Part shown: positions 6,676-15,671 of the stretch, piece by piece
Numbering within the stretch: position 1 is the first letter of the stretch
Layout of the letters: the number at the start of each line of letters is the position of its first letter
DNA from: Clostridia bacterium
Lineage (GTDB): Bacteria; Bacillota; Clostridia; Christensenellales; CAG-314
Assembly (NCBI GenBank): GCA_036654455.1
Contig: JAVVRZ010000001.1
Coordinates: 279,332 to 343,331 of the forward strand
Length of the DNA stretch: 64,000 nt
Reading direction: 5' to 3'
Position numbers and translations under genes: made by a program
The notes under the pieces: generated by a model
Databases searched by the model: none
Told to the model about the DNA's origin: nothing
Seen by the model: only the letters and a program-made list of their open reading frames with translations

Positions 6676-9600
6676 CTATGGCTTTTGAGCTGGAATATAT
6701 TCGATTACGCCCATTAACTGCATTGGACCGGCAGAACCTCTAAATTCGAGCAAATCGCTTGTAGCCGAGCCTAAAAATGACTGTGTCATCATAGTGTTAT
6801 ACATAGTGATATAAGCGACTGTTTTTTCAGCGTTATTTTGTTGTTGTTGATAAACTCCAACAATAAATTGTTCTTTGGGCGTTAAGGTCAAACCTTGTTG
6901 CGCCTTGCCGAGAGCTGTTCTAACCTCGTTAGTTGCCGTAGCCACTGCACTTGCAAATGCTGTAACTTGCGAATATTCGTTTACAGGCGCCATAAACATT
7001 CCACCTTGTTTACGAGGGTCGTTATAATTGTAATCGGGAGTTGTGTTATCGCTATCAACTTGATAGTAATATGGTCTAGTAATATTGTAGGTTACTTTAC
7101 CGTCGGCGCTAATAAATTTAATGTCCCAACAAGGGTTAATACCTGAGGCTGCGTTACCTGCTTCCCCCACGCCACATATAATAAAGTTAACCATTTCGGC
7201 GTTTGCCGAAGTTTTTATCGCTTGCATAGAGTTTGCGGTAAACAATTTAACATTATCGTTTAATGGTCCTTTAAGGGTTTGAGCGGCAGCGCTAAATCCA
7301 CTTGCTACAAACCAAAGTTCTGTGCCTGATACCCAGTTATCAAAGGTATTGTCGCCTTTAAAAGTATAACGAGGGTCGCAAGAAAAGACTTTACCGTCAA
7401 CAACCTTGTCGTATTGCGTTCCAAAATAGTCTTGTAGATTGATAAGCGGACCGCCAGCTCTTGATAAGTGACAGTTTTCGACCGTTGTATCATAACAGCC
7501 CCAAGTGCTTATGGCAAAAGCGTTTGTGTTATAAATTCGAGTGTTCTTTACAATACCGCTAGAATTTAGCACGGGTTCTCCACCGCCGTGATAACAAACA
7601 CCGCTAGAACCTTCGGTTAATATACAGTTATTAACGTCAATGTCGCCATAGCCTTTAATGCAAATAAAACCGCTAGTTTCGTAGTAATGCTCATTTACGG
7701 GTTTGCCCCAGGCATCTGTGCCGTCGGGGCGTTTGTTGTTGCCGATAATCTTTAAATTATTAAAGACCATTTTATTCCAGTCGCCCGGTGCCGGCGAACG
7801 AGTAATGCCGGTAAGTTTGGCAGGATAAGTGCCGTCAGCCATAACAACCGCATTTTGGAAAATTGCTTGATAACTATTTGCAAGTTTGTTTGTCTTAACA
7901 TCGCCAACAAATTCAGTAAATATACCGTGCGAAGCGTTACCGCCAATACCTTTTTCGCATACGCCTAAACGAGCAAGTCCCTTGCCGTCTACCGTAAAGT
8001 AATTGCCGTTTACAGTTATGGTATTGTCTTTGTTATCGCTAAATCTTACAAAGGGGTTGCAATTTTGCTCTTTTTGACTACCCATAGAGTTACCGTCGTT
8101 AGGTCTTGCGTGTCCTAAGGGTTTGTTTGTTTTAATATCTATAAGAAGATTTGCGGTGACTGTTTCTTCTACGCCGTCATCGGTTCTTGTAAAAGTAATG
8201 GTGGTTCCATCGATAGAACGAGTAACAACTGCATCGTCGTATGTGACTACGCCGTCTTTTGTAGCTTGATTGTAAACCTTTGTATAGTAATTTCCATTTT
8301 TTTCTTCAACAATATAGAAATTCTCTTTGTTGTCAAAATAAGTTCTACCTATGCAATTACATTCGCTTTCCTTATCCAAAAAGTTCTCGCTTGTGTGAGG
8401 GGTTGTTAGCAATAGCGAACGAAGTAAGTTTACAGTGTGAATTTCAAGGTCAAGGAAGCAAGTCTTCATACCTTCTTGGGTATAAACGTTATGACCGTCG
8501 TTGACTACAAAAGTCATAATAAGCGGAGTCATATTTGTTTGGTAAGTTGGCTTGATTGTAAGTTCAATATTCTTTCCAACAGCTAAGGCGTTAAATTGAA
8601 TAGAATTGTTTGTAAGCGTAGCGTATTCGCTCATTGATTTGCTTACGCCGTCAACCTTAATTGTATAAGTTACGGGGAAAGCGTTAAATAAACCGACTGC
8701 AACGTTAAAGTCAGGAACAAATAAGTTAGCAGAACCAATAGTATATGGTACGGCTATCGTATCTAAGAAACCTAATTTGGTACTTTCCTTAACTAGATTA
8801 TCAACGGTATCTTGATAATTTGAATAATTAGCGCCTTGTGTGAAAGTGGTAGAATAGTCGACAATTCTTACTTTCCAAATTGCGACTTTTTCGCCTTTTG
8901 TAAGTCTAATAATAGCGTAACCTACTTTACTTGCAACTAACTTTTCATTATCTTCAATTAAATCAATGCTATCTTGCGCTGTTTGAGCTAAAATTTCAAT
9001 TTTTGCGCCCGTGCCAAAAGTATACTGCATTCCTTTAAACAATATAAAAGTGCTAGTTTCAACTACTTTTTGACCGATTAATTCGCCCGAACTAATTGGA
9101 GCGTAGGTTGACTCTTGTACCGTAAAAGTAAACGTTACGGGTTTACTATCTTTTCCGTTGCCTTTTGCTATAATTTCTATGGTATGTTTTTCGCCCAAAG
9201 CAAAGTTAGGTAAAGGAAAAATATTAATGGCGACAGTACGAGGTTCTCCGCCGTCTACTATTATTTGATAAGAAGTTGCCGAAGCAGATTTATCCCAAAA
9301 TAGACTTCCTTCGCAATATTGAATATTTGTAACTTCGGCGTTAACAAATACGCTCCATTTTGCGTAAAGAGTAACGTCGCCGGTTGCTTTATCTGTTGCA
9401 AAGTTCCATAAGGTAGTAAATTTGTTGTCTTTATACCAACCATCAAAAGTATAACCATCTTTTGTAGGGTCGGCGGGTCTAATTAAAAGCGAGTCGTAAC
9501 CAACGGTTGTTTTTTCTATTACCGTTCCGCCGTCCGTATCAAAGTTTGCGTCATAAATTTCGACTGCCCACTTTGCGTAGAGCGTTGTATCGGCATTTGG

Positions 9601-10053
9601 CATCGTGGTGAAAACATAAGGCTTTTCAAGTGTAATGTCGCTAAACCAACCTTGAAAAATATAGCCAACCTTGGTAGGGTCTGCCGGTTGAATAATGGTT
9701 TCGCTCTCAAAAGTCGTAAGCGAATCAACTATACTACCGCCGTTTGTTTCAAATTCGATAGTGTATTTGCTTAGCCACTTAGCGTGAATGGTTGTTGTTT
9801 TAGTTATGTTGTTAACATTTTTATCCAAAAAAGGTTGTGTCAAGCCGGTATCCGTAAACCAACCTGCAAACTTTTTGTCTGCTTTTGTGGGGTTAGCAGG
9901 CATTTGGAAATCTTTGGTAATCTCGATATCGTCTATGCTACTTCCACCGTTTGTATCAAACTTAATATAAGCTTTATCGTTACAAGCGCTTAGAACTAAC
10001 GTAGATAACATTACTATTACTAACAATAGCGCAAGATATGATTTTCTTTTCAT
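6676..10053 (-). CDS. Large surface lipoprotein with three InlB-type repeats and a beta-helix-like region
   Basis: 1125 residues. The signal peptide ends in the lipobox LSAC, with the lipidated Cys at position 24. Three Listeria-Bacteroides (InlB B-type) repeats follow at about 28-92, 94-162 and 164-233, each with FDTNGG-like and AGWF/GWY...TLYAKW motifs. Next comes a fibronectin-like stretch (about 235-315). From roughly 560 to 950, Asn/Gly-rich segments (VNNCILTEGSSG, VKNTRIYN, VENCHLSRAGG) look like a right-handed beta-helix of the pectate-lyase type. It is probably anchored outside the membrane and binds or cleaves polysaccharide; no catalytic residues could be assigned. AGGAGA precedes the start. 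The gene seems to be its own transcription unit. Confidence 0.75.
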   Translation of the reverse strand: MKRKSYLALLLVIVMLSTLVLSACNDKAYIKFDTNGGSSIDDIEITKDFQMPANPTKADKKFAGWFTDTGLTQPFLDKNVNNITKTTTIHAKWLSKYTIEFETNGGSIVDSLTTFESETIIQPADPTKVGYIFQGWFSDITLEKPYVFTTMPNADTTLYAKWAVEIYDANFDTDGGTVIEKTTVGYDSLLIRPADPTKDGYTFDGWYKDNKFTTLWNFATDKATGDVTLYAKWSVFVNAEVTNIQYCEGSLFWDKSASATSYQIIVDGGEPRTVAINIFPLPNFALGEKHTIEIIAKGNGKDSKPVTFTFTVQESTYAPISSGELIGQKVVETSTFILFKGMQYTFGTGAKIEILAQTAQDSIDLIEDNEKLVASKVGYAIIRLTKGEKVAIWKVRIVDYSTTFTQGANYSNYQDTVDNLVKESTKLGFLDTIAVPYTIGSANLFVPDFNVAVGLFNAFPVTYTIKVDGVSKSMSEYATLTNNSIQFNALAVGKNIELTIKPTYQTNMTPLIMTFVVNDGHNVYTQEGMKTCFLDLEIHTVNLLRSLLLTTPHTSENFLDKESECNCIGRTYFDNKENFYIVEEKNGNYYTKVYNQATKDGVVTYDDAVVTRSIDGTTITFTRTDDGVEETVTANLLIDIKTNKPLGHARPNDGNSMGSQKEQNCNPFVRFSDNKDNTITVNGNYFTVDGKGLARLGVCEKGIGGNASHGIFTEFVGDVKTNKLANSYQAIFQNAVVMADGTYPAKLTGITRSPAPGDWNKMVFNNLKIIGNNKRPDGTDAWGKPVNEHYYETSGFICIKGYGDIDVNNCILTEGSSGVCYHGGGEPVLNSSGIVKNTRIYNTNAFAISTWGCYDTTVENCHLSRAGGPLINLQDYFGTQYDKVVDGKVFSCDPRYTFKGDNTFDNWVSGTELWFVASGFSAAAQTLKGPLNDNVKLFTANSMQAIKTSANAEMVNFIICGVGEAGNAASGINPCWDIKFISADGKVTYNITRPYYYQVDSDNTTPDYNYNDPRKQGGMFMAPVNEYSQVTAFASAVATATNEVRTALGKAQQGLTLTPKEQFIVGVYQQQQNNAEKTVAYITMYNTMMTQSFLGSATSDLLEFRGSAGPMQLMGVIEYIPAQKP

Positions 10054-10133
10054 ATTATTCTCCTATTAATTATTATTGTTATAAAAACCAAAAGTATTTA
10101 CAATTGGTGAATTTTTAATTATATTGATATTAT

Positions 10134-10598
10134 TTAGGCAAATGGGTCTATCGTGCCACCGCCCGGCGTCTTTGGAGCTAGCATAATTGTCGCAGATTTT
10201 TCCGAACCGTCGGCGCATTTAATTGTGATGGGAACACCGCCTTCGGGGACTTTGCCTTTGAGAAATGTTACTATCGCCATACCCTCTCCTGCTTGGGATA
10301 CTGAAACTATATCATTGTAAGATGATGGAATGATGATATTTACATCGTGTGAAGTAACATTTTCTGGGGAAACAATCCAATAAAGCAAATACGTGCTACT
10401 TGCGTCTAACTCAACTTCAATTACGAGCTTGTCTTCTTCGTTAAGCTCTAATTTTTTACCGTTTATGTCCGTAAAATATATGTCCGTAGCGGTAACATTT
10501 TCGGGAAAATAGTCAGCCATTATACCAAACACCGATACAACGATAATGGATAAACAAAATACTACAAGAACTATTACTATAATTAATTTTCTATTCAT
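10134..10598 (-). CDS. Exported small protein with Ig-like fold, last gene of ABC operon
   Basis: 154 residues. One N-terminal hydrophobic segment (about 5-27) without a lipobox is followed by a roughly 115-residue beta-rich domain resembling bacterial Ig-like modules. The tail is Gly/Pro-rich (TPGGGTIDPFA). It starts two bases after the ABC permease stop, with a GGAG ribosome binding site inside the permease end, so it is co-translated with the exporter. It may be a membrane-anchored extracytoplasmic partner of the transporter or a cargo. No function can be assigned from sequence. Confidence 0.6.
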   Translation of the reverse strand: MNRKLIIVIVLVVFCLSIIVVSVFGIMADYFPENVTATDIYFTDINGKKLELNEEDKLVIEVELDASSTYLLYWIVSPENVTSHDVNIIIPSSYNDIVSVSQAGEGMAIVTFLKGKVPEGGVPITIKCADGSEKSATIMLAPKTPGGGTIDPFA

Positions 10599-10600
10599 AT

Positions 10601-12217
10601 TTACATCTCCACTTCGTTGAAATACGCTTTAAGTCGATTGACAAAAAGATAAATTCTGGCAAGGAAAAATACTATTGCCAAAGCAAGAACTTTGTAGTAA
10701 CCCATATTGCCGTCTTTTAAGCCAAAAAAGGTAAGTAGTCCTGCCGTTAAAAACGCAAGAGCAAGCCCTATCCAAACACTTTTTGTAGCGTTAGAGTTGT
10801 CAATTATTGTACCGGTTGCAATATATTCTTTAATTTTTGGATTGAGTAAGTCCATTTCAAACGACCAAAGAATATGCCCGATATTGATAAACATAAACAA
10901 AGCAAATATTAGCCAAATATAATTTTTGTCAAATGTAACAACAAAAGCTAAGGTTACACAAGTTACGCCTATCGCAACGGTAGAAAAAATCATATTGACT
11001 AAAACTTTTGCCCAAGCAATAACCGAAGTTTGACTAGGGACAGTTTTAAGTAAATAGAATTCTCCGCCTTCTACGCTTAACGCTGTTGCGCTTGCGGTAT
11101 TGCTTGCTAAAATCATAGTAAGACCTAGGCAAACGTTAACTACAAGAATAAGCAAATTGCCAAATTCGCTAGCGCTAATAAGCGAGAATATTTTGTTTAC
11201 CAAAAATAGTAAAAATGGCATAAGCAATAAATAGACAAAGTTTCCAATCATAAGATTAGAGTTACGAACGGTCATTTTAAGCTCTTTTTTAAAGAAAGTG
11301 CTAAATACTGTTTTACTAGGCTTAGAAGAAGTATGTCGTTTAGACTTGCTACTTATCTCAGCTGTTGCGCTTGCCAATCTAAAATACGTAGGCATTGTTA
11401 CAAGGAAAACTAAACCGGCTAAAACTGCAATTACAGCTAAAACTATCAGTAGATTGATAAAAATATCTTTTCCAACTAAAAAGAAAGCGATATTGCAGTA
11501 AAACAAGCCAAAGGTATTAAACACAATTAAAAAGTTATTTATCTTCTTCAATACGGCTGAATAGTAAGCAAGAATTCTCAAATCTGGGGGCAGAGAATTT
11601 ACAAAGGTAATTATGCCGTAAAAGACTAGGGAAAATATGCCTATTAAAATTAAACCGACAACTACCGGCTGAGACTTTAAAAAGTTGCCGATATATACTG
11701 CGGGCAAGCTCAACAAGGCGCCGATTAAACAATTTATTAGCGGAAGAATACCTACTACAACAAACATATTGAAGAAATATATTAGGCTTAGTCCCTTTGC
11801 GTTAAATATGCCAAAGGCAAGTAAAAACGGCAGTATAGACATTAAATTCTTTAATAAATCTAGTATATAATATACGGCTATTTTACTTATAAATACTTCG
11901 TTATGCTTTGCAGGATAACTTAATAGCAAGGCGTTATCTTTACTTAGATACAGCGTGTTCATTAAACCGGTCATACAAGTGATAATGCTTAGAACTTGGG
12001 TAAAAATTATGGTAAAAAGCATTAAACTCTCCGAAACAGGCACATGAATAAAGTTTTGCACTAGAAATAGCACAAGATATATTACCGCAGTAATAAGCAT
12101 AAAGATAATTAGCTTAAACAACATTTTAAGCCAAAACTTCTTTTTGTTAGATATCAAAGATACGTCGAGCCTATCGCCTAACTGCATCAGTGTTAGAATT
12201 TTTAATCTTCTAAACAT
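10601..12217 (-). CDS. ABC exporter permease subunit (large, about 12 membrane segments)
   Basis: 538 residues, almost entirely hydrophobic segments, with a basic loop near 285-310 (SSKSKRHTSSKPSK). The stretch YLSKDNALLLSYPAKHNEVFISK in the first third matches the same place in the permease at 43730-45412 (YMSKDIEIMLALP...YISK), so the two are paralogous. It overlaps the upstream YwaF-ATPase gene by eight bases. Together they form an ABC-2 type exporter of unknown substrate. GCGGAGG lies seven bases before the ATG. Confidence 0.8.
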   Translation of the reverse strand: MFRRLKILTLMQLGDRLDVSLISNKKKFWLKMLFKLIIFMLITAVIYLVLFLVQNFIHVPVSESLMLFTIIFTQVLSIITCMTGLMNTLYLSKDNALLLSYPAKHNEVFISKIAVYYILDLLKNLMSILPFLLAFGIFNAKGLSLIYFFNMFVVVGILPLINCLIGALLSLPAVYIGNFLKSQPVVVGLILIGIFSLVFYGIITFVNSLPPDLRILAYYSAVLKKINNFLIVFNTFGLFYCNIAFFLVGKDIFINLLIVLAVIAVLAGLVFLVTMPTYFRLASATAEISSKSKRHTSSKPSKTVFSTFFKKELKMTVRNSNLMIGNFVYLLLMPFLLFLVNKIFSLISASEFGNLLILVVNVCLGLTMILASNTASATALSVEGGEFYLLKTVPSQTSVIAWAKVLVNMIFSTVAIGVTCVTLAFVVTFDKNYIWLIFALFMFINIGHILWSFEMDLLNPKIKEYIATGTIIDNSNATKSVWIGLALAFLTAGLLTFFGLKDGNMGYYKVLALAIVFFLARIYLFVNRLKAYFNEVEM

Positions 12218-14399
12218 TAATATCCTCCGCAGGCTTTTTCATTTCTTCTGCGCCTTCGACATATTGTAGGTACATATCTTCTAGCGAAACATTTTGTTGT
12301 TTAAGGTCGGCGATTGAATGAACGCATTGTAATTTGCCTTTTTTGATTATGGCGATACGGTTGCAAATCTTCTCAACTACTTCAATAACGTGACTTGAAA
12401 AGAATACTATATTGCCTTCGTCTGCGTGCTGACGCATACATTCTTTTATTTGCCAAGCGCTAGTCGGGTCAAGACCGGTTAAAGGTTCGTCAAGTATCCA
12501 AACCTTAGGGTTGTGTATAAGGGCGGCAATTACGGTAACTTTTTGTTTCATTCCGTGAGAATAACCCTTAATCTGTCGGTCTATATCGTTTGTTAACTTA
12601 AACAAATCAAGATATTTAGTTAGTCGGGCTTGTCTATCTTCTCGGCTAACTTGATACAAGTCGGCGACATAATTAATGTATTCTCTACCCGTTAACCTTT
12701 CGTATACTGCGTGATTATCAGGCACGTAGCCAATTAACATTTTTGCCGGAAGAGGTTGTTTTTGTATATCATAACCGCAAATCTCAATAGCGCCCGATGT
12801 TATTGTTTGAATGCCAACCAAACTCTTAATCAACGTAGACTTGCCCGCTCCGTTATGACCTAAAAAGCCAAAAACTTCGCCGTCGTTTATTTCTAGGCTA
12901 AAATCGTCTACGGACTTAAAATTATTATTAGAATATATTTTAGTAAAATGACTAATCTTTATCATATTTTTACCTTCCTCGTTTAGCGGTTGACTGTTTT
13001 TCAAATTTATTTTGCTTGCATTTGCTATTCCAAGCAAATCTGCCTTAGCTTTGCGTTTACGTATATACAAATCATACCAAGAGTCAGCAACTCTAAATAG
13101 CGAAGTGTAGGCAAACCAAGTTACAAACATTAAAACGATGTAGCCGACATAAATAATTAGCCAGTATAGCGGAAAAACTGTAAAACTTAGTCCCCAAAAC
13201 TCAAATGTATAAGTAAACAACCTTTTAATCGATATTAAAAAGGTAAATTTTTCAGCTAAAAATTCGCTATTTAAAAAGAAATAGTCTACCGATCCATAGT
13301 TGCTAAACCAAGGGTTGATAATGCACATACCTAAAAAATAGGCGGTAAATACAAGTATAGCTCCCCTAACCATTTTAAAAGTCGGTCTGGGAAAAATATG
13401 CAAAGCAACGCCCATTAATGGCAACATAAAGACATAGAGATGTTCGTACCAAAAGTGCATAGCGCCTAAGGAAAATGCGTCGGTAGTTACGCTAGGCATA
13501 GCAAGAGCGCACAAAGCTCCTAAAACATTGACTAGATAGTTAAAGTAAAACAATTTTTTTACCTTAAATAACATAGCTATAAGCATAAGTATTACGGCAA
13601 GATTGCACATGTGAAGGGGCAAACGCTCAACGCTAAACGCAAAGTCATAAGTAGAAAAATATAGCATAAAATTGCTAACCGCTAAACTTACTACTAAGAA
13701 ATTTCTTGTTTGATAGTCTTTTTTTCTAAATAACATATAGAGCGTTAACGGTGCGAGAAAAGCGAAGTACAAAACTAATCTATGCTCAAAATCAAAACTT
13801 TTAAGAACGTACCCCGCAGGACCTAGTAAATTAAATAGGGTTGACATAGGAGCGACCATAATCGTAAATAAAGCGATAAGAGCCGACATATAACCTAATT
13901 GTCTACCAAAAGATGCAAAATCTTTGCTAATAATTTTTTGATACAAATAGTAAACGCTAAGCCCAAAAATTAAAGCTGTTTCTAATATAAACTCATAGGT
14001 AAGATAATTTGTATAGCTAAATTCGCCTGCGATAGCCTGCATATTTGCCGAAAAGAATATAATATTGAAAAGGGCTACAAGGGGCGTGACAAAGGAAACT
14101 ATGTTTTTAAGAGGTTTGATGTCAAAAAAAGTGACAAGCAAACACGAAAGTATGCTTATCGAAGTAAGTACTCTCAAAAAGACATAGAAAAGGTTGCCGA
14201 CAACGCCAAACATTCCTTTTAACGCTTCAACATTATCAAACGGTTCGCCATAAGCGAATATTCTAAAAAAATACACGACGGCCAAAGCTATGCTTACGCC
14301 ACGTAGTATCCATTGAATTCTGTTAGGTTTGTATTTAAGCAATACTATTAATACAGTAGCTAAACTACAACCAAAAAAACTCGTAAGTAAATATGCCAT
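12210..14399 (-). CDS. YwaF-like membrane protein fused to ABC transporter ATPase
   Basis: 729 residues in one uninterrupted frame. Residues about 1-450 have a dozen or so membrane segments and resemble the YwaF/TIGR02206 family (LPLHMCNLAVILM, then HFWYEHLYVFMLPL). After a charged linker (about 450-478), residues 479-729 are a complete ABC ATPase: Walker A GHNGAGKST, signature YSHGMKQ, Walker B VWILDEP, H-loop SSHV. Inside the frame, GAGGAAGG at 12973-12980 sits seven bases before the ATG at 12965, so a separate 251-residue ATPase may also be made. It is first gene of the operon with the permease and the Ig-like protein. A 7 bp dyad at 14436-14458 lies upstream. Confidence 0.8.
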   Translation of the reverse strand: MAYLLTSFFGCSLATVLIVLLKYKPNRIQWILRGVSIALAVVYFFRIFAYGEPFDNVEALKGMFGVVGNLFYVFLRVLTSISILSCLLVTFFDIKPLKNIVSFVTPLVALFNIIFFSANMQAIAGEFSYTNYLTYEFILETALIFGLSVYYLYQKIISKDFASFGRQLGYMSALIALFTIMVAPMSTLFNLLGPAGYVLKSFDFEHRLVLYFAFLAPLTLYMLFRKKDYQTRNFLVVSLAVSNFMLYFSTYDFAFSVERLPLHMCNLAVILMLIAMLFKVKKLFYFNYLVNVLGALCALAMPSVTTDAFSLGAMHFWYEHLYVFMLPLMGVALHIFPRPTFKMVRGAILVFTAYFLGMCIINPWFSNYGSVDYFFLNSEFLAEKFTFLISIKRLFTYTFEFWGLSFTVFPLYWLIIYVGYIVLMFVTWFAYTSLFRVADSWYDLYIRKRKAKADLLGIANASKINLKNSQPLNEEGKNMIKISHFTKIYSNNNFKSVDDFSLEINDGEVFGFLGHNGAGKSTLIKSLVGIQTITSGAIEICGYDIQKQPLPAKMLIGYVPDNHAVYERLTGREYINYVADLYQVSREDRQARLTKYLDLFKLTNDIDRQIKGYSHGMKQKVTVIAALIHNPKVWILDEPLTGLDPTSAWQIKECMRQHADEGNIVFFSSHVIEVVEKICNRIAIIKKGKLQCVHSIADLKQQNVSLEDMYLQYVEGAEEMKKPAEDINV
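12973..12980 (-). promoter_or_regulatory. Internal ribosome binding site before the ATPase domain
   Basis: GAGGAAGG on the minus strand, seven bases before an in-frame ATG (12963-12965) that begins MIKISHFTKIY, exactly where a free ABC ATPase would start. This allows independent translation of the ATPase domain from the fused gene. Confidence 0.6.
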
Positions 14400-14526
14400 A
14401 CTTCAATCCCTTATTTAATTGTTTGCCAAAGTAGATGAGTTTCAAAACATCAAACTCAATATTTGTAAAAAATATTAAAGTTTTAATGCTTATTGCTAAA
14501 TAAAAAATATCTGTAAACTAAGCGGT

Positions 14527-14997
14527 CTAAATTGTAAGAGAACTGTTAATTAAGAAAATTTTTCTTGAAAAATTGTTCTTAGTACTAGCTTTTGTAAAAA
14601 ATTTAAACGTTGCAAATTTATTACCAAAATAAATATTCAACTTATATGAAACGATATATATAATATTAAAACAAAATTTTACAGTAATAAAGAATAGAGC
14701 TCCCGTTAACACTATATTTATAAATAATATAAGTTTATCAAGCCCTATTGTAAGCGCAGTAACTAGAAAATTGTAAAATGCAAGAAATTGAGCGCTGTCA
14801 ATAATCATATTTGTATGATTGAAAAAATAGAGTTTTGCGCATTGAGAAACAATATACGTGCTAATTAGCGTAAAATTGCGTATGTGAAACAAGCGTGAAA
14901 TATTCCATAACGCTTTAAGCATAAAGGATAGAAGAGCAATTACGGCAAACATAATTAAAAATAGTAGCGTTAATATAAATGAAATATTAGTTTCCAT
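14527..14997 (-). CDS. Small membrane protein, unknown
   Basis: 156 residues with three or four hydrophobic segments (about 5-30, 35-60, 70-95, 100-125) and a basic C-terminus. No family is recognised. The ATG at 14997 is chosen because AAAGGAGAG lies three bases upstream; the longer frame from 15054 runs into the promoter. A good promoter (15026-15054) precedes it, so it is a single-gene unit. Confidence 0.6.
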   Translation of the reverse strand: METNISFILTLLFLIMFAVIALLSFMLKALWNISRLFHIRNFTLISTYIVSQCAKLYFFNHTNMIIDSAQFLAFYNFLVTALTIGLDKLILFINIVLTGALFFITVKFCFNIIYIVSYKLNIYFGNKFATFKFFTKASTKNNFSRKIFLINSSLTI

Positions 14998-15025
14998 ACT
15001 CTCTCCTTTAACAATAATTGAGTCA

Positions 15026-15054
15026 AGTATAGCAAAATTAGATGAAAATTGCAA
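15026..15054 (-). promoter_or_regulatory. Promoter TTGCAA-N17-TATACT
   Basis: On the minus strand the -35 is at 15049-15054 and the -10 at 15026-15031, spaced by 17 bases. It drives the 14527-14997 membrane protein and shows that translation from 15054 would be wrong. Confidence 0.65.
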
Positions 15055-15248
15055 TATGTTTATATAAAAATTTTGTCAATAATACAATAATATAATTACC
15101 ATTGTTAAGATTTGCTATTAAAAATCACAATTCGACAAACATTTTTACTAACAAAATGCGTATTTTAGCAATATTATAGTGATTAAAAATGACATTGATA
15201 TCTCTTTTTTAAAAAAATATGTGATAAAACTATATTTATCTTTAACAC

Positions 15249-15278
15249 AAAAAAATTGCCCGTAAAAACGGACAATTT
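15249..15278 (-). terminator. Intrinsic terminator of ferritin-like gene
   Basis: Stem 15253-15263 with 15268-15278 (one mismatch), loop of four, followed on the minus strand by a run of seven T. Confidence 0.75.
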
Positions 15279-15296
15279 TTACATTATTTGTAATGT

Positions 15297-15575
15297 TTAA
15301 TCGTATTCGCCCTGCGTAGTCTGCTTGATTATTTCTTTTGCTTCTCGCTCGCCTTCATTTAAAAATTTACATTCCTTAGGACTGATATATGTAAGCAAAG
15401 TCAGTAATTCGGCAAAGTGAACTTTTTCTTCGTCTCTTATGCTTTTCCATATTGCCCTTGCCGCAGGATTGTCAGTAGAGCGATAATGCAAATCATACTG
15501 ATTAATCGCTTCAAGCTCCCCTCTCATATCCTCTCTAATTGCGCTCTCTAATTGCGCATTGTCAAACTCTTTCAA
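15297..15575 (-). CDS. Short ferritin-like diiron protein
   Basis: 92 residues predicted as two long helices. RGELEAINQYDLHY (about 18-32) and RDEEKVHFAELL (about 47-58) supply Glu and ExxH iron ligands of the ferritin-like/rubrerythrin superfamily. With only one pair of helices, it must dimerise to build a four-helix diiron site, as the half-ferritins do. No encapsulin gene is adjacent. The start is a TTG at 15573-15575 with GGGAGG seven bases upstream; no ATG in a comparable position exists. A role in iron storage or oxidative protection is likely. Confidence 0.75.
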   Translation of the reverse strand: MKEFDNAQLESAIREDMRGELEAINQYDLHYRSTDNPAARAIWKSIRDEEKVHFAELLTLLTYISPKECKFLNEGEREAKEIIKQTTQGEYD

Positions 15576-15671
15576 ATTTTACCTCCCGTTTATTTTATTA
15601 TATGGCGTAAAAACTAAAAGGGTTTGTTTAAAAGTTGAACTATCGAGTTTGTTTTAAGTAGCGTAAAGCTT

